Source of the DNA: Vallitalea pronyensis
GTDB taxonomy: Bacteria; Bacillota; Clostridia; Lachnospirales; Vallitaleaceae
Assembly (NCBI RefSeq): GCF_018141445.1
Contig: NZ_CP058649.1
Span: 1,197,001 to 1,261,000, forward strand
DNA length: 64,000 bases
Reading direction: 5' to 3'
A model generated the notes under the pieces. The model searched no databases. It had not been told where the DNA came from and saw nothing but the letters and a program-made list of their open reading frames with translations. The position numbers and the translations under genes are program-made. How positions within the stretch are numbered: position 1 is the stretch's first letter; the number at the start of each line of letters is the position of its first letter. This document shows positions 8,758 through 17,254 of this stretch, in pieces.

Positions 8758-10308
8758 TTAATAACTATGCCAAGCTTTTTGATAATAGGTAATGAGAACA
8801 GGATGGGTCAGGCTGTTTATCTGAACCATGTCTTGTTTTTTCATTTCATCCTTACCAAAGACAAAAAGAGCTTGTACAATATCATTGTTGAGATACTGTG
8901 TGGGTACGGTTATATCAATATTTTTTATATCAAAATCTTTTTTTGAGGCAAGTGTAAATCCCCAGTCCCCAAAGGATGGCACATACACGTGATGACCAGT
9001 CGTAAAAAAGCCTTCTGAAGCAACAGTTTTACGAATACACCAATAGGATTCTTCTGCATAATAAGGGCTGGTGGATTGAATAGAGACCATACCCCCCTCA
9101 GCAAGTCGTCCATACACTAAGCGATAGAATACATTGGTATAGAGTTTATTGAGGGATTCATTATTAGGATCCGGTAAGTCCACGATAATCACATTGTATA
9201 GTTCATCTGTTATGTCCAGAAATTTATAGGCATCTTGATTCACAATGGTCAGTTTTTCATTATCCAAAGATGCTTCATTTAAACCCTTAATTAATGGATT
9301 GGAACGGCAAAAATCAATAACTTCAGGGTCTAAATCCACCAAAGTTATTTTTTCCACATCACCATATTTTAATATTTCTCTAGCCGCTAAACCATCCCCG
9401 CCACCTAGAATTAAGACTTTCTCACGATTATCTGTAAGGGACATGGCAGGATGAATGAGCGCTTCGTGATATCGGTATTCATCCTGTGAGCTAAATTGAA
9501 TATTACCATTAAGAAATAAGCGCATATCGTCACGGTGTTTGGTGACAATCATCCGTTGATATTTGGTTTGTTTACGATAGATAATCTGGTCTCGATATAA
9601 GTTATTTTCGATGCGATTAGCTGTTTGGTCAGCGGTAAAAAAGCCTAATAAGATGAGACCTGTAAAGACAATGGCCAATAACTTAAACAGCTTTATCCTT
9701 TTAATATAGTCCGCATATTTGAAAATAATGATATTAGCAACCATAATATTAATAAAACCAACAAAAAAGGATGTTTTAATATGCCCTAAATGGGGTAATA
9801 AAATAAGAGGAAATGCCACCGACCCAATCAGCGCCCCGACATAATCAAAACTTAACACATTAGCAATGGTCAAACGCAGGTTGTTTTCATTTTCTTCTAT
9901 AATACGTGTCAAAATGGGTATCTCTAACCCAACTAAAATACCAATAATGATAATGGTACCGTACATGACAATATAGTAGGTATTGGAATAGCCGTATGCT
10001 GCGAATAAGAACACAGCCGAGACACCGCCAATAAGTCCTATTAACAATTCAATGGTTACAAACACATCAAACAGGTTCCGCTTGAACCTTCTTGTTATAT
10101 AAGAACCAATACCCATGGCACTCATAAAGAGCCCGATGGTGATGGAGTATTGCTTAACACTATCCCCTAACAGATATGAACTGATTGCTCCAATAATCAG
10201 TTCATAGATAATACCGCATATGGCTATGATGAATACGGCAAAAAGAAGGGGAGTAGCATTAATTTTTCCATCCGTGTTTGTTGAATTAATGCTATCTTTC
10301 TTTGTCAT
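8758..10308 (-). CDS. Membrane-embedded spermidine synthase-like aminopropyltransferase
   Basis: A 516-residue fusion. The N-terminal 220 residues contain about seven membrane helices. The C-terminal half is a spermidine synthase-type fold with the cofactor-binding motif ILGGGDGLAAREILKYG (about 295-311), followed by TLVDLDPEVIDFCR and NVIIVDLPDPNNE. Spermidine synthases transfer aminopropyl from decarboxylated SAM to putrescine. Membrane-fused relatives travel with DUF350, DUF4178, DUF4247 and PspA genes and their real substrate is uncertain. No speD appears in the window, while a separate carboxyspermidine route does (23.8-29 kb). This enzyme may therefore not be the main spermidine source. 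GGGGAT precedes ATG 10308. Confidence 0.8.
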   Translation of the reverse strand: MTKKDSINSTNTDGKINATPLLFAVFIIAICGIIYELIIGAISSYLLGDSVKQYSITIGLFMSAMGIGSYITRRFKRNLFDVFVTIELLIGLIGGVSAVFLFAAYGYSNTYYIVMYGTIIIIGILVGLEIPILTRIIEENENNLRLTIANVLSFDYVGALIGSVAFPLILLPHLGHIKTSFFVGFINIMVANIIIFKYADYIKRIKLFKLLAIVFTGLILLGFFTADQTANRIENNLYRDQIIYRKQTKYQRMIVTKHRDDMRLFLNGNIQFSSQDEYRYHEALIHPAMSLTDNREKVLILGGGDGLAAREILKYGDVEKITLVDLDPEVIDFCRSNPLIKGLNEASLDNEKLTIVNQDAYKFLDITDELYNVIIVDLPDPNNESLNKLYTNVFYRLVYGRLAEGGMVSIQSTSPYYAEESYWCIRKTVASEGFFTTGHHVYVPSFGDWGFTLASKKDFDIKNIDITVPTQYLNNDIVQALFVFGKDEMKKQDMVQINSLTHPVLITYYQKAWHSY

Positions 10309-10326
10309 ATATAATCCCCAATTTTC

Positions 10327-10521
10327 CTATATCATTGCAGCACTGACAACGATAGCAACGCCAATAAAAATACCAGCAACAGCTAAACCAGCAGCAACAT
10401 TATGTTCATCAATTTCTTTATTTAAATCAAAAGGTGTAATGATATCAAATACTTTATATCCCAAAGCACAGAAAATCATACCAATTGCAAAGTAGACAAT
10501 ACTTGAAAGAATAGGATCCAT
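10327..10521 (-). CDS. DUF350 (YjfL-like) small membrane protein, copy 1
   Basis: 64 residues, with GGAGG 8 bases before ATG 10521. Two hydrophobic helices surround a polar middle containing FDIITPFDLNKEIDEHN. The 'TPfD...KEI' core is characteristic of the DUF350/YjfL family, small inner-membrane proteins of unknown function linked to PspA-like genes. It is a paralogue of the next gene upstream on the same strand, so the pair may form a hetero-oligomer. Function is unknown. Confidence 0.75.
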   Translation of the reverse strand: MDPILSSIVYFAIGMIFCALGYKVFDIITPFDLNKEIDEHNVAAGLAVAGIFIGVAIVVSAAMI

Positions 10522-10568
10522 TGTATAACCTCCATTCATTGATTAATTTTAGTGACTAACAGATTATC

Positions 10569-10775
10569 TTATACGATGGCAGCTTTAATGATAATTGCAA
10601 CTGCAATAAAAATAGCAGCAATGACTGCCCCAACAGCTGGATTTTTTTCTTTGATTTCTTTTGCAAAATCATAAGGCGTAATAAAATCAAAGAACTTATA
10701 ACCCACAAACATAAGTACCAGTGCTAAGAGAGCGTAAACAACTGTTGCCACAAATTCATTATCTAAAAATTCCAT
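10569..10775 (-). CDS. DUF350 (YjfL-like) small membrane protein, copy 2
   Basis: 68 residues with AAGGGAG before ATG 10775. It shares with its neighbour the pattern KFFDFITPYDFAKEIKEKN between two hydrophobic helices and a small, Ala/Ile-rich end. Two adjacent DUF350 copies of near-equal size are consistent with an ancient tandem duplication. It lies in the same transcription unit as the aminopropyltransferase and channel. Confidence 0.75.
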   Translation of the reverse strand: MEFLDNEFVATVVYALLALVLMFVGYKFFDFITPYDFAKEIKEKNPAVGAVIAAIFIAVAIIIKAAIV

Positions 10776-10817
10776 TTGGTGTTCTCCCTTCTATATATAT
10801 TTTTTGTTATTACATTT

Positions 10818-11510
10818 TTATTTACCAAAACTCGTACCGCCACCAACTCTTGATTTCGTTCCAGCACTACCTGTTCGTACTGATTTGGTGGTTGTGTTGC
10901 TATTTGTTTTTGAACTTTCAGTTCGTATCTTTGATGAAGCATTTTTATCTGTATTGATTTTACTGGAGTTTGTTTTGGTATCTGTAGTATTTGTTGTAGA
11001 CGTATTTGTAGATGTTTTTACAGGGCGTGCATAGCCTTGGCCATAACGGTTAATATCTCGCCCGTAGTAGCGACTTGCAAGATATGAAGCACTATAAAAA
11101 GTAATAATATTACTTCTGTAAGGGCGATATAGACCTTGATAGCCGTTATTATGTACGTATTTTCTAGAAGAAATCTGAATATACGTTTCACCATCTTCAT
11201 TTTGGTAGATTAAAACATAATAATCATCATAGGTTAACTGAATAGCATCATCGTTATTGAGATCTGTATGTTCCAGTGGGCGGTCTTCACTGATTAAGTA
11301 TCTTGCGGCTTCAGCTGGACTCATCTTAGTGGAATACACTTTAGCTTTATCAGATCGATCATAGTTGCTGGTTAGACTGGTTGAATAGTTAAAGTTTGGG
11401 TTGCTATCAATTTTTTTTGCAAGAGACTTCCTTGAAAGTGACGAAAAAATGATGCTAATGACCATAAAGGACAAGACAATACCCAAGGCAATTTTAACTC
11501 CTTTGCTCAA
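10818..11510 (-). CDS. DUF4247-like membrane-anchored protein with Thr/Ser/Asn-rich tail
   Basis: 230 residues starting at TTG 11510, with AAAGGAGG about 8 bases upstream. A single N-terminal membrane helix (VKIALGIVLSFMVISIIF) anchors an extracytoplasmic domain of about 120 residues with Tyr-rich segments (YVLIYQNEDGETYIQISSR, then YRPYRSN). The last 70 residues are a low-complexity Thr/Ser/Asn/Lys stretch ending in RVGGGTSFGK. The domain and position suggest DUF4247, which co-occurs with DUF4178 and DUF350. Function is unknown; a role in envelope sensing is a guess from context. Confidence 0.6.
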   Translation of the reverse strand: MSKGVKIALGIVLSFMVISIIFSSLSRKSLAKKIDSNPNFNYSTSLTSNYDRSDKAKVYSTKMSPAEAARYLISEDRPLEHTDLNNDDAIQLTYDDYYVLIYQNEDGETYIQISSRKYVHNNGYQGLYRPYRSNIITFYSASYLASRYYGRDINRYGQGYARPVKTSTNTSTTNTTDTKTNSSKINTDKNASSKIRTESSKTNSNTTTKSVRTGSAGTKSRVGGGTSFGK

Positions 11511-11544
11511 TGTTAGAACCTCCTTTCATAAGTGTCAACGCGTA

Positions 11545-12069
11545 TTAATCCCTAGGATAGATTTCAATATTATAATCTTCGATCTCTCTACCAATGCTCA
11601 TCTCAACTTCACCATTCCATATTTCTATGGAAAGGAGATGCTCACCATCTTCATCTGTATACTCGTAATAATCGACTTCTTCACCTTTAGCGGCTTTGGT
11701 ATTACCTTGAACCTGTTCTACAATGGCATCGCTGCCTTCCTGCATATAGTAAGTGATACCCTTGTATTCGTATACCCTTGGTGCTTCCGTTGTTATAGCA
11801 ACCACTTCTTCAAAAAGACTTATTTCAATATCATCATCTTGTTCCACACTTAACCAATAGGTTTTTCTAGCATCTTTAAGCTTATATTCCGTCCATCGAA
11901 AACCTTCATCATTAAATTTTATCAACCCATCCACTTCATAATCAACGTCTTCAATGGAAACAATGTCACCTACACGCATATTAAGAACGGTTATCGTATT
12001 ATCTTTTGCTTCGTTTTTTGCCGTTTTATTGGCTCGTGATATTTTTTTAATTCTGTCTATAAAACCCAT
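11545..12069 (-). CDS. DUF4178 domain protein
   Basis: 174 residues; ATG 12069 follows AAGGGAGGG, so the longer frame to 12102 is not needed. The sequence VGDIVSIEDVDYEVDGLI, then FRWTEYKLKD and YWLSVEQDDD, follows the small beta-sandwich pattern of DUF4178. There is no signal peptide or membrane helix, so it is probably cytoplasmic. It is the first gene of the minus-strand unit and is divergent from the YjfI-like/PspA pair, whose promoter region it shares. Confidence 0.65.
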   Translation of the reverse strand: MGFIDRIKKISRANKTAKNEAKDNTITVLNMRVGDIVSIEDVDYEVDGLIKFNDEGFRWTEYKLKDARKTYWLSVEQDDDIEISLFEEVVAITTEAPRVYEYKGITYYMQEGSDAIVEQVQGNTKAAKGEEVDYYEYTDEDGEHLLSIEIWNGEVEMSIGREIEDYNIEIYPRD

Positions 12070-12206
12070 GATACATCCCTCCCTTCGTTCATCATCTTCC
12101 ATATTATCATATCACTTGACAATATTAAAGTTATTTTTTGATATAAAATAGGTGTTTTCATAGCATATGTTATAACAAAAAACTGTATTTCAATCACAAA
12201 TTGCTA

Positions 12207-12236
12207 TTGAATTCTTAATCCTACCATGTGTATAAT
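12207..12236 (+). promoter_or_regulatory. Promoter of the YjfI-like/PspA operon
   Basis: TTGAAT (12207-12212) and TATAAT (12231-12236) are 18 bases apart, about 65 bases ahead of the YjfI-like start. The gap from 12070 to 12300 also has to hold the promoter for the divergent DUF4178 unit. Confidence 0.65.
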
Positions 12237-12301
12237 AAATATAAGTTGATTGAGTGTCCAATCAATGGGGTATCTATAATCATGAAAAGGAGGTTTTTCC
12301 A

Positions 12302-12682
12302 ATGGATGTTAAGCAAAAGATAGAAGGATATATGATCGATATGAACCTATTATTCGAAGAATTAGACGAGGGTACATGGAGAATAGAAGACGACCTAACC
12401 CATATTGATAACATTGTTGTAAAAGTTGTTGACCCGATTGTTGTGTTTAGAGTAAAAGTCATGACACTACCTGATAAGAATAGAGAAGCATTATATCAAA
12501 CCGTATTGGAAATGAATGCTAATGATTTAGTTCATGGTGCATATGCTATAGAGAACGATAATCTTGTGATTATTGACACACTTCAATCAGAAAACCTTGA
12601 TAAGAACGAGTTTCAATCAACCATTGACAGTATAGGTCTAGCACTTATTCAGCAATACGATACATTAGCACAATTTATTTAA
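12302..12682 (+). CDS. YjfI/YbjN-like small protein (DUF2170-type)
   Basis: 126 residues; AAAGGAGG ends 8 bases before ATG 12302. The protein is acidic, soluble and of alternating alpha/beta type, resembling the YbjN/YjfI chaperone-like fold (VVFRVKVMTLPDKNREALYQ, LVHGAYAIENDNLVIIDT). In enterobacteria yjfI directly precedes the PspA-like yjfJ, the same order as here. It is therefore likely a partner of the PspA protein encoded 39 bases downstream. The family call is by pattern and context. Confidence 0.6.
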   Translation: MDVKQKIEGYMIDMNLLFEELDEGTWRIEDDLTHIDNIVVKVVDPIVVFRVKVMTLPDKNREALYQTVLEMNANDLVHGAYAIENDNLVIIDTLQSENLDKNEFQSTIDSIGLALIQQYDTLAQFI

Positions 12683-12721
12683 TGCATGATCTACCAATCG
12701 ATTATAAGGAGGGAATAAGAT

Positions 12722-13396
12722 ATGGGTATTTTTAACCGTATAAGCACCGTTTTTAAATCCAATGTAAATGACCTTATTTCAAAAGCAGAAGATCCAGAAA
12801 AAATGTTAAACCAATTAATCATTGACATGAGTGAGCAATACACAAAAGCAAAAGGTGCCGTTGCTAAGGCAATTGCCGATGAAAAGAGACTAAAAAAATC
12901 CTTAGATGAACAAGCAGCCAAAGCAGCCGAGTGGGGTAGAAAAGCCGAACTGGCAGTAGCAAGTGGAGACGATAATCTTGCCATTCAAGCACTTAACAGA
13001 AAGAAAGAATACGATCAATTAGTTGAGCAATATACCGCACAATGGCAAGGACAAAAACAAGCTTCTGATAACTTAAAAGCAAGTTTAAGAGACCTCAACA
13101 ATAAAATAGACGAAGCAAAACGTAAAAAAGGGTTATTGATTGCAAGAGCTAAAAGAGCCGAAGCACAAAAATCCATTCAAAACACCATGGCAGGCCTAAA
13201 TGACAACAGCGTATTTGACTCATTCTCTCGAATCACAGAAAAAGTAGATACACTCGAAAGCGAAGCTGATGCACAGGCAGAGTTAAATGGTTACATCGCT
13301 AACGATGATTTAAATAGTCAATTTGAAAAACTCGAAAATCAAGACGGCGCTGTGATGGACGAATTAGCAGCACTTAAAGCAAAATTAGGTAAATAG
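12722..13396 (+). CDS. PspA/IM30 family membrane-stress protein
   Basis: 224 residues, almost wholly alpha-helical coiled coil, with the PspA N-terminus GIFNRISTVFKSNVNDLISK followed by AEDPEKMLNQLIIDM, both diagnostic. PspA/IM30/Vipp1 proteins are ESCRT-III-like and assemble on stressed membranes. AAGGAGGG precedes ATG 12722. It is co-transcribed with the YjfI-like gene and divergent from the channel, aminopropyltransferase and DUF350 unit. A PspC-type gene occurs separately at 29.4 kb. Confidence 0.9.
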   Translation: MGIFNRISTVFKSNVNDLISKAEDPEKMLNQLIIDMSEQYTKAKGAVAKAIADEKRLKKSLDEQAAKAAEWGRKAELAVASGDDNLAIQALNRKKEYDQLVEQYTAQWQGQKQASDNLKASLRDLNNKIDEAKRKKGLLIARAKRAEAQKSIQNTMAGLNDNSVFDSFSRITEKVDTLESEADAQAELNGYIANDDLNSQFEKLENQDGAVMDELAALKAKLGK

Positions 13397-13430
13397 AAGT
13401 ATAGACTAATTAAATATTATTTTCAAAACA

Positions 13431-13680
13431 GAGGTAAGCTCTTTATGGGCTTGCCTCAGACTGTCGACAAAGCCTGAAAAACATAAACACCCAACGAAAG
13501 TTAAGTAAAACCATATATAGGTGACGGTATTTCTGCCCAAGGAAAGCCATTTTTTGATGATTTAAATGCATGTTCTATTGCATTAAATGCAAACAAATAA
13601 GATAAACAGCGTCATGTCGCTACATAGGACGACTATCTATAAATGAAAACTTCAGCTCAGCCAAGCTGAAGTTTTTTCAT
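13431..13680 (+). ncRNA. Probable structured non-coding RNA (raiA-like candidate) with its own terminator
   Basis: This 250-base stretch lacks an ORF but is densely structured. It opens with a 9-base hairpin (GAGGTAAGC 13431-13439 / GCTTGCCTC 13449-13457), then unpaired, high-complexity runs (GACTGTCGACAAAGCC). A GAAA-capped stem (CAAC-GAAA-GTTA) follows near 13494, then a GGTGACGG...CTGCCC segment and a palindromic TGCATTAAATGCA. GTCG/CGAC complements could form a pseudoknot. It ends in a perfect 12-base terminator. It follows pspA by 35 bases, and no gene starts until 13980, so it is not a leader riboswitch. Size and style fit standalone clostridial RNAs such as raiA; that name is a guess. 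Confidence 0.5.
13646..13680 (+). terminator. Strong terminator ending the candidate ncRNA
   Basis: AAAACTTCAGCT (13646-13657) pairs perfectly with AGCTGAAGTTTT (13664-13675), with a six-base loop and a T run. The region from 13681 to 13979 shows only A/T-rich sequence and a small GGGTTA...ATAACCC inverted repeat near 13820. Confidence 0.9.
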
Positions 13681-13979
13681 ACCCCAATTTACAACCCTCC
13701 ATGTATCTCATTCACCAATCAATGCATCCTCCATATATTGAACAATAATATATTTACAGCATGATGCAATATTAACAGATATAGGACATATTATGTTAAG
13801 CATAGGTTAATAGAAAAGGGGTTACAGCCATAGGGCATAACCCAAGCAAGCCTGGGCAATAGTGAAATCATTTAAGAAAAGCACATAACTTTCACAACGG
13901 CATAGTATGAATGGGAAGAAATATAGGTATCTTAAATGAAAGAAAAGGATTGATTTTATGATGAGAGGGGGTTTATAGC

Positions 13980-14507
13980 TTGAATAAAAAAGATGGTGAT
14001 AGAAGTAAGTATTGTGACAGAGTAAAAAATAAAAGGTGTGCTAAAAGAGACTTACGCCGTTCTTGCCCTAAGAAAGCATTCATAGAATGTGGTGTACCCA
14101 GTGGAGCCATAAGTTTTTTGAACACAGGCCAAACGATAAATACCAGCCTTGTAACGGTAGACATCTCTAGTTTTATCAAACCAGCAGTTGATATTCATTT
14201 CTCGAATGAAATTGAAGTGATATTGCAGCCAGATGACAGTGTGACACCTCCAGAGACTGCCGAAGTTGAACTTCAGTATGACTTAGTGTGCAGACCCGAT
14301 GATGGAATCAATACAATTGTAGGGAGTTGGACATATAAAAGACTTCTAACAGTTAATGACTTGACACCAACGGACGCTCAGCGTTTAAAAACGTCGGATA
14401 CATTTAGCTTCAATAAATGCCTATTCCCAGAACCTAGTAAGGGCTGTATCGAGTATTTTGTTACAATAACAGCCGTTACCATAAGTGTTAATAATGAAAT
14501 CGTATAG
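13980..14507 (+). CDS. DUF4489-like protein, possible spore-surface component
   Basis: 175 residues starting at TTG 13980, with a GAGAGGGGG site about 9 bases upstream. After a basic Cys-containing N-terminus there is a beta-rich domain: ECGVPSGAISFLNTGQTI, then VTVDISSFIKPAVDIHFSNEI, a WTYKR strand and a Cys-flanked end (FNKCLFPEP...CIEYFVTITAV). This order (CG start, 'VDtS...P.v..eFs..i', W-x-F/Y, late Cys pair) matches DUF4489, a family found in spore-forming Clostridia. No signal peptide is present, as expected for proteins made in the mother cell. It sits 39 bases ahead of the SBBP-repeat gene. Confidence 0.55.
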   Translation: MNKKDGDRSKYCDRVKNKRCAKRDLRRSCPKKAFIECGVPSGAISFLNTGQTINTSLVTVDISSFIKPAVDIHFSNEIEVILQPDDSVTPPETAEVELQYDLVCRPDDGINTIVGSWTYKRLLTVNDLTPTDAQRLKTSDTFSFNKCLFPEPSKGCIEYFVTITAVTISVNNEIV

Positions 14508-14546
14508 GCCGTTATAGCCGCATGAAAATTGAAGGAGAGAGATTCA

Positions 14547-16760
14547 ATGTCTATTATAGGTAATGCATCTGAAGAGAAAAAAGACACCAAGACAGTTCTT
14601 ACAGCTAAAAAAGATAACGTACGGCATAATATAAGCAGACTACCCATGTACTTTATCCCTAACGCAGGACAGATTGATTCAAGGGTTAAATACTATACCA
14701 AAGGAAGAAACATTGGTTTTTATTTTACAGAGGAAGAAGTAGTATTGAGCTTTATTAAGGAATCATTACAAAAAGATACGAACAATAAGGATACAATGGA
14801 AAAAGATTTATCTGAGAATGAAGAGGATGAGCAACGCATAGCTTTAGCTATGCATTTTATTGACGCTAATCCAGATGTAAAGATTGAAGGGCAGATGAAG
14901 GACACTGGAAAAGTCAATTATTTTAAGGGAAATAATTCTGAGAAATGGTTCACCGATTTATCCACCTATAGGAAAGTAGTCTATAAGAACCTTTGGAAAG
15001 GTATAGACTTGGTATTCTATGGAACAAATGGTCAACTAAAATATGAATTTATCGTGTACCCAGGAGCAGATTATCAGGACATCGTATTAAGCTATGAAGG
15101 CTCCCATGACATATCCCTAGACCATGAAGGTAATTTATTAATCAAAAATGATTGGGGTGTTTTAGTTGATAAGGCTCCTTTAAGCTATCAGGAAATTGAG
15201 GGAAGAAAACAATTACTCCATAGCAGCTTTGTTGTCAAGCATGGTGATAACAGTGTCTATTGTTTCGAAATAGGAAAGGACTATAATCCAAATTATCCTA
15301 TTAGGATAGACCCAGGACTTATATACTCTACTTATATTGGAGGAAATGCAGCTGATCAAGGCACTGGCATTGCAATAGACAGTAGTGGTAATGCCTATGT
15401 AACAGGTATAACGTCTTCTTTAGATTTTCCTACTACAACAGGTGTTTTCCAGCCAACTTTTGGCGGGGGGTTTAGCGATGCATTTATATCAAAGCTGAAT
15501 AATGAAGGTACAGCTCTCATTTACTCGACTTACCTTGGAGGAAGTGGTGCTGAATTTGGTTCTTTTATAGCAGTAGATAGTGGGCGTAATGCCTATGTGA
15601 CAGGACAGACCTCTTCCTTAGATTTTCCAACCACAGCAGGCGTTTTTCAGCCAGGTTTTGGAGGGGGACCACAAGATGCATTTGTAACCAAGTTAAATGC
15701 TACAGGTACAGCTCTCATTTACTCGACTTATCTTGGAGGCAGTGGTTTTGATGCCGGTTCGAGTATATTAGTTGATAATGCCAATAATGTCTATGTGACA
15801 GGTGGTACTTTTTCCGTGAATTTTCCAGTAACTGCAGGGGTTTTTCAACCAGTATTAGCAGGAAGTCAAGATGCCTTTGTAACCAAAATTAATGCGATGG
15901 GCACAGCTCTCATCTACTCCACCTATCTTGGCGGAAGTGGTTCTGAGTCAGGGGTGGATATAAAAATAGATAATGGGGGCAATGCCTATGTAACAGGGCT
16001 GACGACTTCTGCAGACTTTCCAACAACTGCGGGAGCTTTTCAGACGGTGTTTGGGGGAGGAACCTTTGATATATTTGTTACAAAAATAAACCCTACAGCT
16101 ACAGGTCTTGTTTATTCCACCTATATTGGGGGAAACATGAGTGATAGAGGTTTTAGTATAGCAATAGACACTACGGGTAATGCCTATGTGACAGGAGAGA
16201 CGGATTCATTAAACTTTCCAACAACACCAGGCGCTTTTCAGCCGGCCTTTAGCGGGGGGATTGTTGATGCATTTGTAACAAAGCTAAATGCTGCAGGTTC
16301 GGCTCTCATTTATTCCACCTATCTTGGTGGAAGTGATACCGATATAGGAAATGGAATAGCCGTCGATAGCGGGGGCAGTGCCTATGTGGCAGGACCTACT
16401 TGTTCACCAAATTTTCCAACCACTAAGGGAGCTTTCCAACGAAATTTAGCTGGAAGTAATGACCTCTTTATAACCCGATTAAATGCTCAGGGCACAGGCC
16501 TCATTTATTCTACCTATCTTGGAGGAACAGATAGTGAATCGGGCGGTAGAATAGCCATCGATAACAAAGGCAATGCCTATGTGACAGGACGAACCTTTTC
16601 ATCAAATTTTCCCGTGACAGAAGGAGCTTTTCAAACAATGCTTGCAGGACAATCAGACGTATTTGTTTCAAAAATTGATACGGAACTGATCATATCGCCA
16701 AAGATAAGGGTAAGGAATCAAAATATGACCGCTATGGTTTATGAATCTGATTCAAATTAA
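14547..16760 (+). CDS. SBBP beta-propeller repeat protein with DUF7948-type N-terminal domain
   Basis: 737 residues; ATG 14547 has GAAGGAGAG upstream, so the TTG at 14529 is not used. Residues 30-260 form a beta-rich domain (YFIPNAGQIDSRVKYYTKG, VYKNLWKGIDLVFYG, RIDPGLIYSTYIG) typical of the domain that precedes SBBP repeats. Seven repeats of about 65 residues follow, each with YSTYLGG, a NAYVTG strand, FPTTAGAFQ and DAFVTKLN; together they would make a seven-bladed propeller. There is no signal peptide or sortase motif. Release through spore formation or a role inside the spore coat is possible given the DUF4489 neighbour. Confidence 0.8.
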   Translation: MSIIGNASEEKKDTKTVLTAKKDNVRHNISRLPMYFIPNAGQIDSRVKYYTKGRNIGFYFTEEEVVLSFIKESLQKDTNNKDTMEKDLSENEEDEQRIALAMHFIDANPDVKIEGQMKDTGKVNYFKGNNSEKWFTDLSTYRKVVYKNLWKGIDLVFYGTNGQLKYEFIVYPGADYQDIVLSYEGSHDISLDHEGNLLIKNDWGVLVDKAPLSYQEIEGRKQLLHSSFVVKHGDNSVYCFEIGKDYNPNYPIRIDPGLIYSTYIGGNAADQGTGIAIDSSGNAYVTGITSSLDFPTTTGVFQPTFGGGFSDAFISKLNNEGTALIYSTYLGGSGAEFGSFIAVDSGRNAYVTGQTSSLDFPTTAGVFQPGFGGGPQDAFVTKLNATGTALIYSTYLGGSGFDAGSSILVDNANNVYVTGGTFSVNFPVTAGVFQPVLAGSQDAFVTKINAMGTALIYSTYLGGSGSESGVDIKIDNGGNAYVTGLTTSADFPTTAGAFQTVFGGGTFDIFVTKINPTATGLVYSTYIGGNMSDRGFSIAIDTTGNAYVTGETDSLNFPTTPGAFQPAFSGGIVDAFVTKLNAAGSALIYSTYLGGSDTDIGNGIAVDSGGSAYVAGPTCSPNFPTTKGAFQRNLAGSNDLFITRLNAQGTGLIYSTYLGGTDSESGGRIAIDNKGNAYVTGRTFSSNFPVTEGAFQTMLAGQSDVFVSKIDTELIISPKIRVRNQNMTAMVYESDSN
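15310..16680 (+). repeat. Seven tandem approx. 195-base coding repeats
   Basis: The seven propeller blades are also similar at DNA level, for example recurrent GGTACAGCTCTCATTTACTC and AATGCCTATGTGACAGG. The array could expand or contract by recombination, changing blade number. Confidence 0.8.
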
Positions 16761-16811
16761 GCTCAGTTACCCTTACTTCAAAGCTCATACAATTTTTACA
16801 CATAAAACTAG

Positions 16812-16872
16812 GGGGCTGTCTCATAAAAGCACTATATTGACTCTATTTTGTTTTTATGAGACAGCCCCTTTT
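16812..16872 (+). terminator. Terminator with long GGGGCTGTCTCATAAAA stem
   Basis: GGGGCTGTCTCATAAAA (16812-16828) pairs with TTTTATGAGACAGCCCC (16852-16868), followed by TTTTGTT. The same stem recurs in altered form near 29150, 36587 and 43102, so this is a dispersed terminator-like family. Confidence 0.85.
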
Positions 16873-16892
16873 GTTATTTTTATATTTTAGCT

Positions 16893-17086
16893 ATTGACAA
16901 ACGAAACGTCCCCATGACATGCCGAGAATATGACAAGCGAAACGTCCCCTTGTCATACCCTTGTCATATGATAATGTGATATGAAACACAGCTTAACCTT
17001 CCGTCTTACACAAGGCGAAAGCAATAGGGTAGTGATTGCGCAGACCGGCTGTCAAGGAAAGGCAAGCAAATCACTACCCTATTGCT
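16893..17086. repeat. REP-like direct repeats and an 18-base inverted repeat
   Basis: Two near-copies of GACAAACGAAACGTCCCC (from about 16896 and 16932) lie 36 bases apart. An exact 18-base inverted repeat follows: AGCAATAGGGTAGTGATT at 17020-17037 and its complement at 17069-17086, with a 31-base spacer. They resemble small non-coding repeats of the REP or MITE kind. No transposase is present. The rest of the gap to 17254 is C-rich and shows no gene. Confidence 0.55.
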
Positions 17087-17254
17087 GTAGCCGTCCCCAA
17101 TAACCAACGACTACCTATTGCCACAGCCATGCCAAAACCAACAACCAATGCACCATAATTTCCAAACAACAAATATCCCTTGCACTTATCCCCATCCATG
17201 CTATAATTAAACCAAGCAAAACAACAACACCAAAAGGTGAGAACAGGTGGTTTT

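Noticed and set aside
13431..13560. Cyclic-di-GMP (GEMM) riboswitch, because of an ACAAAGCC word after a hairpin
   Set aside because: The surrounding GGCAAACC and tetraloop-receptor elements are not in the right order, and no gene begins soon after its terminator.
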